Positions 51,720-60,766 of a stretch of 64,000 nt of DNA are shown here, piece by piece. The position numbers and the translations under genes are program-made. Numbering within the stretch: position 1 is the stretch's first letter; each line of letters begins with the position of its first letter. The notes below the pieces were generated by a model that was not told the origin of the DNA, searched no databases, and worked only from the letters and a program-made list of their open reading frames with translations. The stretch lies in assembly GCA_025360045.1 (NCBI GenBank), contig JANYCY010000070.1:117820-181819 (forward strand), given 5' to 3'. This DNA is from Janthinobacterium sp. GTDB lineage: Bacteria > Pseudomonadota > Gammaproteobacteria > Burkholderiales > Chitinibacteraceae.

Positions 51720-54626
51720 ATGAAACGTATGCTATTCAACGCAACGCAAGCCGAAGAGCTGCGCGTTGCGATTGTTGATGGTCAAAAATTAGTCGACCTC
51801 GACATCGAAACCGTTGGCAAAGAACAACGGAAATCCAATATCTACAAGGGTGTGATTACCCGCGTAGAGCCTAGCCTTGAAGCCTGCTTCATTGATTATG
51901 GTTGCGATCGTCATGGCTTTTTGCCGTTTAAGGAAGTGGCTCGCGCCTACCTAAACGATAATGGCGACGGCAATGGCCGCCCGCGTATCGGCGATTCTCT
52001 TAAAGAAGGTCAGGAACTGATCGTTCAGGTAGAGAAAGATGAGCGTGGCAATAAAGGCGCAGCGCTGACTACCTACATCAGCTTGGCCGGTCGCTACCTT
52101 GTATTGATGCCAAATAACCCACGTGGTGGTGGTGTTTCTCGCCGCATCGAGGGTGAAGAGCGCAATGAGCTTCGCGCCGTACTCGACCAACTCGAAACAC
52201 CAAACGGCATGAGCCTGATCGCACGTACTGCTGCGATTGGCCGTAATGCTGAAGAATTGCAATGGGATTTAAACTACCTACTGCAACTTTGGCGTGCGGT
52301 TGAAGGCGCTGCCTCTACCCAAACGGGCGCATTCTTGATTTATCAAGAATCCAGCTTAGTAATCCGCGCAATCCGCGATTACTTCCAGCCTGAAATCGGC
52401 GAACTGCTGATTGATAAGCTCGATATTTACGAGCAAGCACGCCAGTTTATGAGCCATGTGATGCCGGCCAATGTAAACCGCGTGAAGTTCTATCAGGATG
52501 ACGTGCCGCTGTTTTCGCGCTTCCAGATTGAGCATCAAATCGAAACCGCCTTTGCCCGCGAAGTGAATTTGCCTTCAGGCGGCGCAATTGTGATCGACAA
52601 AACTGAAGCGCTTTATTCTATCGACGTCAATTCGGCCCGCTCCACTAAGGGTGCCGATATCGAAGAAACCGCACTGCGCACCAATATGGAAGCCGCTGAC
52701 GAAATCGCCCGTCAGATGCGTCTGCGTGACGTCGGTGGTTTGATCGTGATCGACTTTATCGACATGGAAAACCCAAAAAACCAGCGTGAAGTTGAAAACC
52801 GCCTGCGTGACGCTCTGCACCACGACCGTGCTCGCGTTCAAACTGGCAAAATCAGTCGGTTTGGCCTGATGGAATTATCCCGTCAACGCCTGCAACCCTC
52901 CCTAGAAGAAACCAGCCACATCGCTTGTCCGCGCTGCCATGGCACTGGTTTCACACGCGGCATCGAATCTTCTGCGCTTAATATCTTGCGCATTATTCAA
53001 GAAGAATCGATGAAGGAAAACACCGGTGCGATTCATGCACAAGTGCCGGTTGATGTTGCGACCTTCTTGCTCAATGAAAAACGTGCTGAGATTTCTGCAC
53101 TTGAAGCCCGCCTGAAAGTGAGCGTGGTGTTGATTCCAAATACGCATTTGGAAACGCCTAACTACACGCTATCTCGCTTGCGCCACGAAGATATCGGCCA
53201 AATCGAAGATATGGTTCCTTCGTACAAGATGGTCGATTTGCCAAGTGAAACGGGCTATCAGCCAGGCAAGGCAAAAGAAGAGCAAACCAAGCGTCAAGAA
53301 GCCGTGGTTAAGGGCATTACGCCTGATCAACCTGCGCCTATTTCTGCCCGTGATCGTATTGCCGCGCCAACCGATGAAGTAGCCGCTGAGCCGTCCCTTT
53401 GGAAGAAACTAGTGACTTGGTTCCAAGGTGAGCCAGCTGCGCCAGTCGAAGCACCGAAACCGGTTGCTGCAGCTCGTCCACAAAACAATTCACGCAACCG
53501 CAATGACCGTGGTCAACGCCCACCGCGTGAAGCCCGTGAGCCACGTGAAGGCCAGCCAGCGCGTAATGAGCGTCCAGCTCGTAACGAAGAAGCGCCTGCA
53601 CCAGCTCGTCGCACCAGTGGCAAGCCACGTATCGAAGAAGATCTACAAAAGAGCCGTGAGAATCGTGAAGCGCGCGAAAACCGCGAACCACGTGAACGCA
53701 CTCCAAGCAATGATCGTAACGAGCGCAGCGAAGCGCCAGCCGAGCAACGCCCACGTAACGAGCGCCCACCTCGCCAAGAACGCCAGCCACGTAAAGAAGC
53801 TGCGGTTGCCAATACCGAAGCCTTGTCGATCACGCCAGCCGTAGAAAACAACACGGATGACGCGAGCGAGCAACAGCGTAGCCGTCGTCGTCGCAGCCGT
53901 CGTGGCGAGCGCCGTGGTGAACGCGTTGAAACAGCAACGGGTCCAGATGCCGTATTCACAGCGATTGATGCGCCAGCTCCTGGTTTTGTAGCAACAGCAC
54001 CTTCGGTTAATCCGGTGGTAATGAATGCACCCGCTGTTGTGGCTCCGGTTATTGTTGCGCCTGTTGTACCTGTTGCTGCTGCACCCGCTCCAGTACCGGC
54101 GCCCGCAGCTGCACCTGTTGTGGTAGCTCCAGCTCCGGTTGCTGAGGTGGTTACTGAGGTAGTGCTTGCGGCACCGACACCCGTCGCCGCACCAGCACCG
54201 GTCTTCGTAGCGCCTGTTCCTCCGATGCCAGCCCCCACACCGGCCCCTGTTCCCGCTCCAGTAGCCGCGCCCGTTACAACGCCAGCTCCTGCTCCGGCCC
54301 CTGTTGTTGCAACACCTTTGGCAATCATCGGCACACCAGAAGCCGCAGGGCTTGTGATGGTTGCAACGCGTGCAAGTAGCCCCGTAGAAAGCGCACCAGC
54401 AGTGGAAGCACCGGTACGTCGTCGTCGTCGTGATGTCGTTGCTAACGCACAAACGAATAATGATGTGCCGATGTTGCAACAAGTCGAAACGCAATCAGCA
54501 AGCAATGTAGAAGTAGCGACTCAAGCCGCCACGGATACCCCTGCACGCGCTCGTCGTGATGTCACAGCAACACCAGCAGACACCGCAGCCGAGCCACTCG
54601 TACAAGTTCAAACCAAGCAATTTTAA
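51720..54626 (+). CDS. rne: Ribonuclease E
   Basis: Essential endoribonuclease of mRNA decay and rRNA/tRNA processing, scaffold of the degradosome; 968 residues. ATG 51720 has GGAG 8 bases upstream and gives MKRMLFNATQAEELRVAIVDG. The S1 domain (about residues 35-125), the 5' sensor/RNase H region, the DNase I-like catalytic part with Asp residues in YSIDVNSARSTKG and VIDFIDMEN, and the zinc-link CPRCHGTGF (near 403-411) are all present. From about residue 540 the chain is disordered: an Arg-rich REAREPREG-type segment, then an Ala/Pro/Val-rich stretch (about 755-890), then a basic RRRRD patch. Confidence 0.97.
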   Translation: MKRMLFNATQAEELRVAIVDGQKLVDLDIETVGKEQRKSNIYKGVITRVEPSLEACFIDYGCDRHGFLPFKEVARAYLNDNGDGNGRPRIGDSLKEGQELIVQVEKDERGNKGAALTTYISLAGRYLVLMPNNPRGGGVSRRIEGEERNELRAVLDQLETPNGMSLIARTAAIGRNAEELQWDLNYLLQLWRAVEGAASTQTGAFLIYQESSLVIRAIRDYFQPEIGELLIDKLDIYEQARQFMSHVMPANVNRVKFYQDDVPLFSRFQIEHQIETAFAREVNLPSGGAIVIDKTEALYSIDVNSARSTKGADIEETALRTNMEAADEIARQMRLRDVGGLIVIDFIDMENPKNQREVENRLRDALHHDRARVQTGKISRFGLMELSRQRLQPSLEETSHIACPRCHGTGFTRGIESSALNILRIIQEESMKENTGAIHAQVPVDVATFLLNEKRAEISALEARLKVSVVLIPNTHLETPNYTLSRLRHEDIGQIEDMVPSYKMVDLPSETGYQPGKAKEEQTKRQEAVVKGITPDQPAPISARDRIAAPTDEVAAEPSLWKKLVTWFQGEPAAPVEAPKPVAAARPQNNSRNRNDRGQRPPREAREPREGQPARNERPARNEEAPAPARRTSGKPRIEEDLQKSRENREARENREPRERTPSNDRNERSEAPAEQRPRNERPPRQERQPRKEAAVANTEALSITPAVENNTDDASEQQRSRRRRSRRGERRGERVETATGPDAVFTAIDAPAPGFVATAPSVNPVVMNAPAVVAPVIVAPVVPVAAAPAPVPAPAAAPVVVAPAPVAEVVTEVVLAAPTPVAAPAPVFVAPVPPMPAPTPAPVPAPVAAPVTTPAPAPAPVVATPLAIIGTPEAAGLVMVATRASSPVESAPAVEAPVRRRRRDVVANAQTNNDVPMLQQVETQSASNVEVATQAATDTPARARRDVTATPADTAAEPLVQVQTKQF

Positions 54627-54655
54627 TTTGAATTGATTTGATTGAAATTGAACAC

Positions 54656-54687
54656 AAAAGCCACCGAGTTTCTCGGTGGCTTTTTTT
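54656..54687 (+). terminator. Rho-independent terminator of rne
   Basis: GCCACCGAG (54660-54668), loop TTT, CTCGGTGGC (54672-54680), then seven Ts (54681-54687). Thirty bases after the rne stop. The upstream A-run also allows some reverse activity. Confidence 0.93.
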
Positions 54688-55174
54688 ATGCGCAACCCAA
54701 ATGCTTGGCGATCCCTTTTTTGAAGCGAGAAAGAATCAAAATCAAATTGTATTCATCTCAAATACAAGCAAACCAACACTATTCCATATCCATCACAAAG
54801 TACGCATCGCCGACACAGTTAAGCACATCCCAAATGCCACAAACCAGCAAGGTATAAACCCTTACATTACCGCTACTCCCCGCAAAATAGCAATTTAATA
54901 ACAAATCTATGCATTCATTCTTATCTTTATGTTTTGCAAAAGAAATTAATCGTTCATCGCTCTCGTAATCAAATTATTGCAAGCGCTTATCTAAATAGAA
55001 TCCATTAGTTAATCAATATGCATCAGATTGTTTAAAACAGCTCAAGCTCAGATTGCCAGTTGGGGAAATTCACAAGTATCCGCGACTATTATTCAAGGTT
55101 AATTTTTGCACTTAGACCAAACTGTAATGGTCTTATTCATTCGCATCTGCACTCCTTACTTAGGCCTAAACAAC
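54688..55174. other. AT-rich region upstream of livH
   Basis: About 490 bp between the rne terminator and the livH start. No gene or known repeat was recognised. It should hold the livHMGF promoter; I did not find a hexamer pair I would defend. TTG 55106, with AAGG 7 bases upstream, opens the livH frame and is an alternative start. Confidence 0.5.
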
Positions 55175-56104
55175 GTGGATATCTTTCTCCAGCAAATTTT
55201 TAATGGCTTGGTCGTTGGCAGCATTTATGCGCTAATCGCCCTTGGCTATACCATGGTGTATGGCATCATGCAGCTGATCAATTTTGCCCATGGCGAAATA
55301 GTGATGATTGGCGCGATGGTCACCATTACCTGTATCAATCTTTTGCTAGGGCACAATGTGGCATTGCCTGGGCCGATGCTTTTATTGGTCGGCTTTATGA
55401 TGGCCGTACCGGTGTCGATTGTTTTGGGCTATGCCATTGAAAAAATCGCCTATCGTCCACTGCGCAAAGCCCCAAGGCTCGCTCCCCTTATTACCGCCAT
55501 TGGCGTATCCATCGTATTACAACAAGCCGCCATGCTGATCTGGGGCCGCAACTATCGCCCTTTCCCAGCTATTTTGCCGAGCACCGTGCATGAGATTGGC
55601 GGTGCGACCATTACCAGCTTGCAAATCGCCATTATTGGCCTTGCCCTTGCCTTAATGGCGGGCTTGTTCTTCTTGATTGAGCGCACCAAATTAGGCCGTG
55701 CCATGCGGGCCACGGCCCAAAACCCTGAAGTAGCAGGCTTAATGGGTGTCAATATCAATTCTATTATCTCGATGGTATTTATGATTGGCTCGGCGCTCGG
55801 CGCTGTTGCTGGGGTCATGGTTGCCGCCAATTACGATCAAGCACATGCTTATATGGGCTTCTTAATTGGGCTAAAAGCCTTTACAGCAGCTGTTTTAGGT
55901 GGGATTGGTAATCTGGGCGGTGCCGTATTAGGCGGCCTGTTACTGGGCCTGATTGAAAGCCTCGGCTCTGGCTATTTGGGCGATTTAACCGGTGGTGCAT
56001 TTGGTAGTAACTACAAAGACATCTTCGCCTTTATCGTACTGATTATCGTACTGGTGTTCCGTCCGTCTGGCTTGCTAGGCGAGCGTGTAGCAGACCGCGC
56101 CTAA
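55175..56104 (+). CDS. livH: Branched-chain amino acid ABC transporter permease LivH
   Basis: Inner-membrane permease of the LIV-type transporter. The GTG at 55175 gives MDIFLQQIFNGLVVGSIYALIALGYTMVYGIMQLINFAHGE, the family start, and 309 residues, the family length. In-frame alternatives are ATG 55127 and TTG 55106 (better ribosome site, 23 extra residues). About eight helices; GLMGVNINSIISMVFMIGSALGAVAGVMVAA contains the coupling region. First of the livHMGF operon. Confidence 0.92.
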   Translation: MDIFLQQIFNGLVVGSIYALIALGYTMVYGIMQLINFAHGEIVMIGAMVTITCINLLLGHNVALPGPMLLLVGFMMAVPVSIVLGYAIEKIAYRPLRKAPRLAPLITAIGVSIVLQQAAMLIWGRNYRPFPAILPSTVHEIGGATITSLQIAIIGLALALMAGLFFLIERTKLGRAMRATAQNPEVAGLMGVNINSIISMVFMIGSALGAVAGVMVAANYDQAHAYMGFLIGLKAFTAAVLGGIGNLGGAVLGGLLLGLIESLGSGYLGDLTGGAFGSNYKDIFAFIVLIIVLVFRPSGLLGERVADRA

Positions 56105-56120
56105 GCCCAAGGGAAAAATC

Positions 56121-57230
56121 ATGTTTCAAAAACTAGAAAATCCCCGCGCACGGTTGATTGGCATGGCTGTGCTGGCCATAGTGATGCTGATTCTGCCCTT
56201 TGTATTAACGGGTAGTTTTGAAAGCGGTAAATCGTGGATTCGCACTGTAGACTTTGCCCTGCTCTATATCATGCTGGCCCTTGGGCTCAATATTGTTGTG
56301 GGTTATGCAGGGCTATTGGACTTAGGCTATATCGCTTTTTATGCGGTAGGTGCTTATCTTTATGCCATTCTTAACTCGCCTCATCTTGCTGCAGTCTTGC
56401 CGACTTGGCTCATTTACCCTTCTTTTCCGGTGATGATTTTATTGGCAGGATTAGTTGCCGGTCTATTTGGCGTTTTACTTGGCTCGCCCACCCTCAAACT
56501 GCGCGGTGATTATCTCGCCATCGTCACCCTAGGGTTCGGCGAAATTATCCGCATCTTTATGAATAACCTTGATCGCCCGATCAATATCACCAATGGCCCG
56601 CAAGGCATTAACAACATCCAGAGCATCCATGTAGCGGGTTACGATTTTGGCCGTCCTATCGAGTTTTTGGGTCTGTCATTTGAAAAAGTACACCTTTACT
56701 ACTACTTGATTTTGGCCTTCTGCCTGTTGATTATTTTTGTCTCCATGCGCCTGCAAAACTCACGGATTGGCCGTGCTTGGGTGGCGATTCGTGAAGATGA
56801 AATTGCCGCCAACGCCATGGGTATCAACACCCGCAATATCAAACTACTGGCGTTTGCAATGGGGGCGAGTTTTGGTGGTGTTTCAGGCGCATTATTTGCC
56901 AGCTTCCAAGGCTTTGTTTCACCGGAATCATTTGTACTGATGGAATCCATCATGGTGCTGTGCATGGTGGTGCTAGGTGGGATGGGGCATATTCCTGGCG
57001 TAATTTTAGGTGCAATTATTGTCTCAATCACGCCAGAGATTCTGCGCGACGTGATCAACCCACTACAACAAGCCATCGTTGGCCGCAAAGTGGTTGATCC
57101 AGAAAACTTACGCATGCTAATTTTTGGCCTTGCCATGATCGTGATTATGCTGCTTCGCCCTGAAGGCCTATGGCCCTCACAACGCCGTAAAGCAGAGTTC
57201 CACGAAAAAGATGAAGAGGCAAAAGCATGA
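56121..57230 (+). CDS. livM: Branched-chain amino acid ABC transporter permease LivM
   Basis: A 369-residue permease with eight to nine helices. Conserved segments: LGLNIVVGYAGLLDLGYIAFYAVGAYLYAIL (near residues 55-85), GSPTLKLRGDYLAIVTLGFGEIIRIFMNN (near 120-150), and the coupling loop AIREDEIAANAMGIN. It pairs with LivH to form the channel. Its ATG follows livH by 16 bp, and its stop overlaps livG by 4 bp. Confidence 0.95.
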   Translation: MFQKLENPRARLIGMAVLAIVMLILPFVLTGSFESGKSWIRTVDFALLYIMLALGLNIVVGYAGLLDLGYIAFYAVGAYLYAILNSPHLAAVLPTWLIYPSFPVMILLAGLVAGLFGVLLGSPTLKLRGDYLAIVTLGFGEIIRIFMNNLDRPINITNGPQGINNIQSIHVAGYDFGRPIEFLGLSFEKVHLYYYLILAFCLLIIFVSMRLQNSRIGRAWVAIREDEIAANAMGINTRNIKLLAFAMGASFGGVSGALFASFQGFVSPESFVLMESIMVLCMVVLGGMGHIPGVILGAIIVSITPEILRDVINPLQQAIVGRKVVDPENLRMLIFGLAMIVIMLLRPEGLWPSQRRKAEFHEKDEEAKA

Positions 57231-57997
57231 GCGAACTACTCCTAAAAATCGACGGTATTACCAAGCGCTTTGGCGGCCTACACGCTCTATCTGGCGTAGG
57301 TCTAACAATCAATAAAGGCGAGATTTACGGCCTAATCGGCCCCAATGGCGCAGGCAAAACCACCTTATTTAATGTGCTAACCGGTCTTTACCAGCCCGAC
57401 GAAGGCAGCTTCAGCTTTAATGGCTTGGATTTATTCCGTAAAAAGCCCAATGTCGTAGTTGAATCCGGCATTGCACGCACCTTTCAAAATATCCGCCTAT
57501 TTGCCAATATGACGGCCCTAGAAAACGTGATGGTGGGCCAGCATGTACGCACTCACTCCGGCATTTTAGGTGCGGTGTTCCATAGCCCTAAGGCGGTAAA
57601 AGAAGAAGCTGAAATCCATAGCAAAGCCGCCGAACTACTGGCTTATGTTGGCATTAGCAAACACGCTAAGGAGCTAGCACGCAATTTGTCTTACGGGGAT
57701 CAGCGCCGCTTAGAAATCGCCCGTGCTTTGGCTACTCGCCCCATCCTCTTGGCGCTCGATGAGCCTGCGGCGGGGATGAATCCCAAAGAGACCGACGATC
57801 TTAAAAAGCTGATGGAAAAAATCAGAAATGATGGCGTCACCATTTTGCTGATTGAGCATGACGTTAAGCTAATGATGGATCTCTGCGATCGTATTGCCGT
57901 ACTTGATTACGGCAAGAAAATTGCCGAAAACGTGCCGAGCACGATTAAAAACGATCCACGCGTCATCGAGGCTTATCTAGGCGTAGCCCCAGAATGA
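57227..57997 (+). CDS. livG: Branched-chain amino acid ABC transporter ATPase LivG
   Basis: A 256-residue ATPase. Walker A GPNGAGKTTLF (near residues 37-47), signature LSYGDQRRLEIARAL (near 154-168), Walker B ILLALDEPAAGMNP and switch His in LLIEHDVKLMMDL are all intact. The YHSPKAVKEEAEIHSKA insert near residue 115-130 is typical of LivG. It powers the LivH-LivM pair together with LivF. Overlaps livM by 4 bp. Confidence 0.96.
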   Translation: MSELLLKIDGITKRFGGLHALSGVGLTINKGEIYGLIGPNGAGKTTLFNVLTGLYQPDEGSFSFNGLDLFRKKPNVVVESGIARTFQNIRLFANMTALENVMVGQHVRTHSGILGAVFHSPKAVKEEAEIHSKAAELLAYVGISKHAKELARNLSYGDQRRLEIARALATRPILLALDEPAAGMNPKETDDLKKLMEKIRNDGVTILLIEHDVKLMMDLCDRIAVLDYGKKIAENVPSTIKNDPRVIEAYLGVAPE

Positions 57998-58052
57998 AGC
58001 AGCTAGCCCAAACCAATAATTTGCGTGTTATGTATCAAGGAGTTGCACGAGC

Positions 58053-58769
58053 ATGAGCGGCCCATTACTACAAGTAAAAGACCTCAAAGTGGCCTACGGC
58101 GGTATTCACGCAGTAAAAGGCATTGATTTAGAAATTCATCAAGGCGAGCTAGTCGCGCTAATTGGTGCCAATGGTGCGGGTAAAACCACCACCCTAAAAA
58201 CACTAATCGGCATGTGCAGCCCTAGCTCGGGTGAAATCCTATTCGACGGCAAATCGACCGCTAAAAAGCCAATTTACGATTACGTGAAGCAAGGGCTGAT
58301 TATGGTGCCTGAAGGACGGGGTATTTTCAGCCGCCTCACCGTCGAAGAAAACCTCTTGATGGGCGCTTATACCCGCAACGATAAAGCAGGGGTTACGCAC
58401 GATCTAGAACGGGTTTACTACCTCTTCCCCCGCCTAAAAGAGCGGATGAAACAGCTGGCAGGCACGCTTTCCGGTGGTGAGCAGCAAATGGTTGCGATTG
58501 GCCGCGCCATTTTAGGCAGACCCAAGCTCTTGCTACTGGACGAGCCATCGATGGGCTTAGCGCCGATTATTGTGCAAAAGATTTTTGAGATTATCAAAAT
58601 GATCGCCGCCGAAGGCGTCACCATGCTGCTGGTTGAACAAAATGCCAAACTGGCCTTGCAAACCGCCAATCGTGGCTATGTGATGGAATCAGGAAAAATC
58701 ACGCTGGCAGATACCGCAGCCAATTTGCTGGCAAACCCCAAAATTCAACAAGCCTATTTGGGCGAGTAA
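58053..58769 (+). CDS. livF: Branched-chain amino acid ABC transporter ATPase LivF
   Basis: A 238-residue ATPase. Walker A GANGAGKTTTLKTLIG (near residues 37-52), signature LSGGEQQMVAIGRAI (near 138-152), Walker B LLLLDEPSMGLAP, and switch loop LLVEQNAKLALQTANRGYVME. Length and order fit LivF. Last gene of the operon, followed by a strong terminator. No LivJ/LivK binding-protein gene is next to it; the binding protein must be elsewhere. Confidence 0.96.
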   Translation: MSGPLLQVKDLKVAYGGIHAVKGIDLEIHQGELVALIGANGAGKTTTLKTLIGMCSPSSGEILFDGKSTAKKPIYDYVKQGLIMVPEGRGIFSRLTVEENLLMGAYTRNDKAGVTHDLERVYYLFPRLKERMKQLAGTLSGGEQQMVAIGRAILGRPKLLLLDEPSMGLAPIIVQKIFEIIKMIAAEGVTMLLVEQNAKLALQTANRGYVMESGKITLADTAANLLANPKIQQAYLGE

Positions 58770-58788
58770 TCCTCCCTAAGCACAAACC

Positions 58789-58818
58789 ACGAGCCGCTCT
58801 ATGCGGCTCGTTTTTTTT
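58789..58818 (+). terminator. Rho-independent terminator of livHMGF
   Basis: ACGAGCCGC (58789-58797), loop TCTAT, GCGGCTCGT (58803-58811), then seven more Ts. Twenty bases after the livF stop. Closes the liv operon. Confidence 0.93.
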
Positions 58819-58913
58819 ACTATCCCCATCAACAAGCCTCCGTACCTTAAACAAATCGCTTATATAATCCCCAAAACTGACACGCCCCCCCCACACACAG
58901 ATCAGGAAGCTTT

Positions 58914-59657
58914 ATGCATTCTGCCGTACTCGCTAAAAACGCCATTGCCGCATTCTTACTACCTCCTGGACTATTTTTACTACTGATTGCCATCGGTTTA
59001 CTATTTCTGAACTGTAGGCCTCGCCTTGGGCGCGGACTGATTGGGGCTAGTTTGCTGAGTCTTACCCTTCTTTCCATGCCGATTATCGAGAATGGCTTAC
59101 TACGAAGACTTGAGCCACCCGCACTCACATCGATTCCCAGCGATGCAAGTGCGATTGTTTGTTTAGGGGGTGGCAAACGTTACACCGCTTACGATCAAGC
59201 AGCAGGCGAAACCATCAATAACGCAACGCTGGCACGGCTGCGCTATACCGCCCAGATTGCCAAACAAAGCCATCTACCAGTGTTAGTGACTGGAGGCAAG
59301 CCACTGGGTGGCATCAGCGAAGCGGAGTTGATGGCGCAAATTTTACGTGAAGAATTCAATACGCCTGTGCGCTGGGTAGAAAGTGAATCGGTAGATACTC
59401 AAGAAAACGCCAGCCTTAGTGCTCAGCTCCTGCCCAAAAACGCAAAAATTGTACTGATCACCGAGGCGGCACATATGCCACGCGCACATTATGCCTTTAT
59501 GCGAGCGGGCTTTAGTGTGATTCCTGCGGCCACAGACTACGCAAATCAAGAGCCATTTTCTCTCTTATCTTTTATGCCAAAAGCACAGGCACTCAGCCGC
59601 ATCAGCTTTGCCCTGCACGAGCTTTTAGGCATGCTCTGGCTCAAACTACGCGCTTAA
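58914..59657 (+). CDS. YdcF/ElyC-SanA family (DUF218) protein
   Basis: A 247-residue inner-membrane protein. The N-terminal half has two hydrophobic helices (near residues 8-28, FLLPPGLFLLLIAIGLLFLN, and 35-55). The DUF218 domain follows, with AIVCLGGGKRY (near 79-90), HLPVLVTGGKPLGG, SVDTQENASLSAQLLP and VLITEAAHMPRAHYAFMRAGFSVIP. This is the ElyC/YdcF layout; ElyC affects cell-wall (undecaprenyl) metabolism, but this protein's reaction is not known. It is monocistronic, with a terminator 100 bp after it. Confidence 0.85.
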   Translation: MHSAVLAKNAIAAFLLPPGLFLLLIAIGLLFLNCRPRLGRGLIGASLLSLTLLSMPIIENGLLRRLEPPALTSIPSDASAIVCLGGGKRYTAYDQAAGETINNATLARLRYTAQIAKQSHLPVLVTGGKPLGGISEAELMAQILREEFNTPVRWVESESVDTQENASLSAQLLPKNAKIVLITEAAHMPRAHYAFMRAGFSVIPAATDYANQEPFSLLSFMPKAQALSRISFALHELLGMLWLKLRA

Positions 59658-59756
59658 AATTGCCGCGAGTGTTCTTCCCCCCACACGCATAAAAGTCATG
59701 TACCTCGCCACACACCGCTTCGCAGCCCTTATTTCATGCAGGTTAAGAGACAAAAA

Positions 59757-59798
59757 AACAACACTCCCTTCATAACAACGAAGTGTGTTGTTTTTTTT
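59757..59798 (+). terminator. Probable terminator of ydcF
   Basis: AACAACAC (59757-59764) pairs with GTGTTGTT (59785-59792); an inner TTC/GAA adds to the stem. Eight Ts follow (59791-59798). About 100 bp after the stop codon. Confidence 0.75.
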
Positions 59799-59967
59799 CG
59801 TCCCCTTATTTTAACGAACAAAAAAGTAAATATTACAACATTTAAATAAAAACAAAAAAATTAACAAAAGTGCGCTAAACACGCAGCTAAATATAATAAA
59901 TGTCATTTAGTATGATAAATTCAGCAAAATATTTTAATAAAAATTTATTTTTGTGAAAAATTTTTTA

Positions 59968-59981
59968 TTGATGCGCATCAA
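59968..59981. promoter_or_regulatory. FNR/ANR-type box upstream of the serine-utilisation locus
   Basis: TTGATGCGCATCAA, a perfect palindrome that matches TTGAT-N4-ATCAA at every defined position. Its centre is 88 bp upstream of the regulator ATG. Serine breakdown by an iron-sulfur ammonia-lyase is favourable at low oxygen, which fits an FNR input. Activation at a class II position would put the transcript start near 60016; this is inference. Confidence 0.6.
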
Positions 59982-60062
59982 AAAACGTACTTAATTCAAC
60001 ATAAACAACAAAAATTCGGGAGTAGAATCCACATCAACTTATCAAGACAAGAAATTTTTATC

Positions 60063-60689
60063 ATGAAAATATCGATAGACCTAGACATTCTCTCCGACTT
60101 CCTATCCCAAGTACTTGGAGAGTCAACCGAGGTGGCTGTCCACGATATGAATCAGCTAGAAAAATCGCTCTGCATCATTAAGAACCCCATCTCAGGGCGA
60201 AAAGTGGGCGCACCCGCTACTGATTTTGCACTGCGCTTACTCCACGAATGCCAAGACAGCACAAAAGCGCCATTTCGTACCAACTACCCTGGCAAAACAC
60301 TAGATGGCCATCGCCTGCGTAGCTCCAGCATGCTACTGCAAGACGCTGATGGAAAACCCTTTGCCATGCTGTGCATTAACCGCAACGACTATCACCTACA
60401 ACGCGCCAGCGAATTACTGCATCAATTCTTCCAACACGAAGAAAACACAGCAAGTGAAGAATTACTCAGTCACACCGTAGAAGAATTAGGCGACGATATT
60501 ATTAATCAGGCATTAGATAGCTACCCCATTGCCGCTAAGCACTTAAGCAGCACCGATAAAAAAGACATTGTGCAAAAACTTGAACAAAACGGCGTTTTCC
60601 TTGTGAAAGGCTTTATTGCAAAAACAGCTTCTTTACTCTCGATTTCAGAACCAACGCTTTATCGTTATTTGAAAAACAATACCAACTAA
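60063..60689 (+). CDS. YheO-like PAS domain / HTH transcriptional regulator
   Basis: A 208-residue regulator with an N-terminal YheO-like PAS domain (LDILSDFLSQVLGESTEVAVHD, IKNPISGRKVGAP, LQDADGKPFAMLCINRND) and a C-terminal HTH (DIVQKLEQNGVFLVKGFIAKTASLLSISEPTLYRYL). Relatives such as DauR control amino-acid catabolism genes, and YheO-like proteins often sit before amino-acid transport genes. Upstream of, and on the same strand as, the serine transporter and lyase genes, it is likely their regulator; the ligand is unknown. Confidence 0.88.
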   Translation: MKISIDLDILSDFLSQVLGESTEVAVHDMNQLEKSLCIIKNPISGRKVGAPATDFALRLLHECQDSTKAPFRTNYPGKTLDGHRLRSSSMLLQDADGKPFAMLCINRNDYHLQRASELLHQFFQHEENTASEELLSHTVEELGDDIINQALDSYPIAAKHLSSTDKKDIVQKLEQNGVFLVKGFIAKTASLLSISEPTLYRYLKNNTN

Positions 60690-60766
60690 AAGAGAAATAA
60701 ACGATCCAGATTGATCGATACCACCATACGTATTTAAAACAATTAATTTTATCTAGAGAAAAAATC

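Larger units (their letters stand above)
59658..60062. other. AT-rich control region upstream of the serine locus
   Basis: About 400 bp with no gene. It holds the ydcF terminator (59757-59798) and then a very AT-rich stretch with a perfect FNR-type box (59968-59981). The promoter of the YheO-like regulator gene should lie between the box and 60063, but the -10 is not clear. Confidence 0.55.

Noticed and set aside
53643..54494. 283-residue open frame on the minus strand over rne (Cys/Arg/Trp-rich)
   Set aside because: Same reason; composition is implausible for a protein and no ribosome site was seen.
53513..54505. 330-residue open frame on the minus strand across the 3' end of rne
   Set aside because: Shadow of the GC-skewed, low-complexity Ala/Pro/Arg coding sequence of RNase E; the translation is Gly/Ala/Thr repeats with no family pattern.
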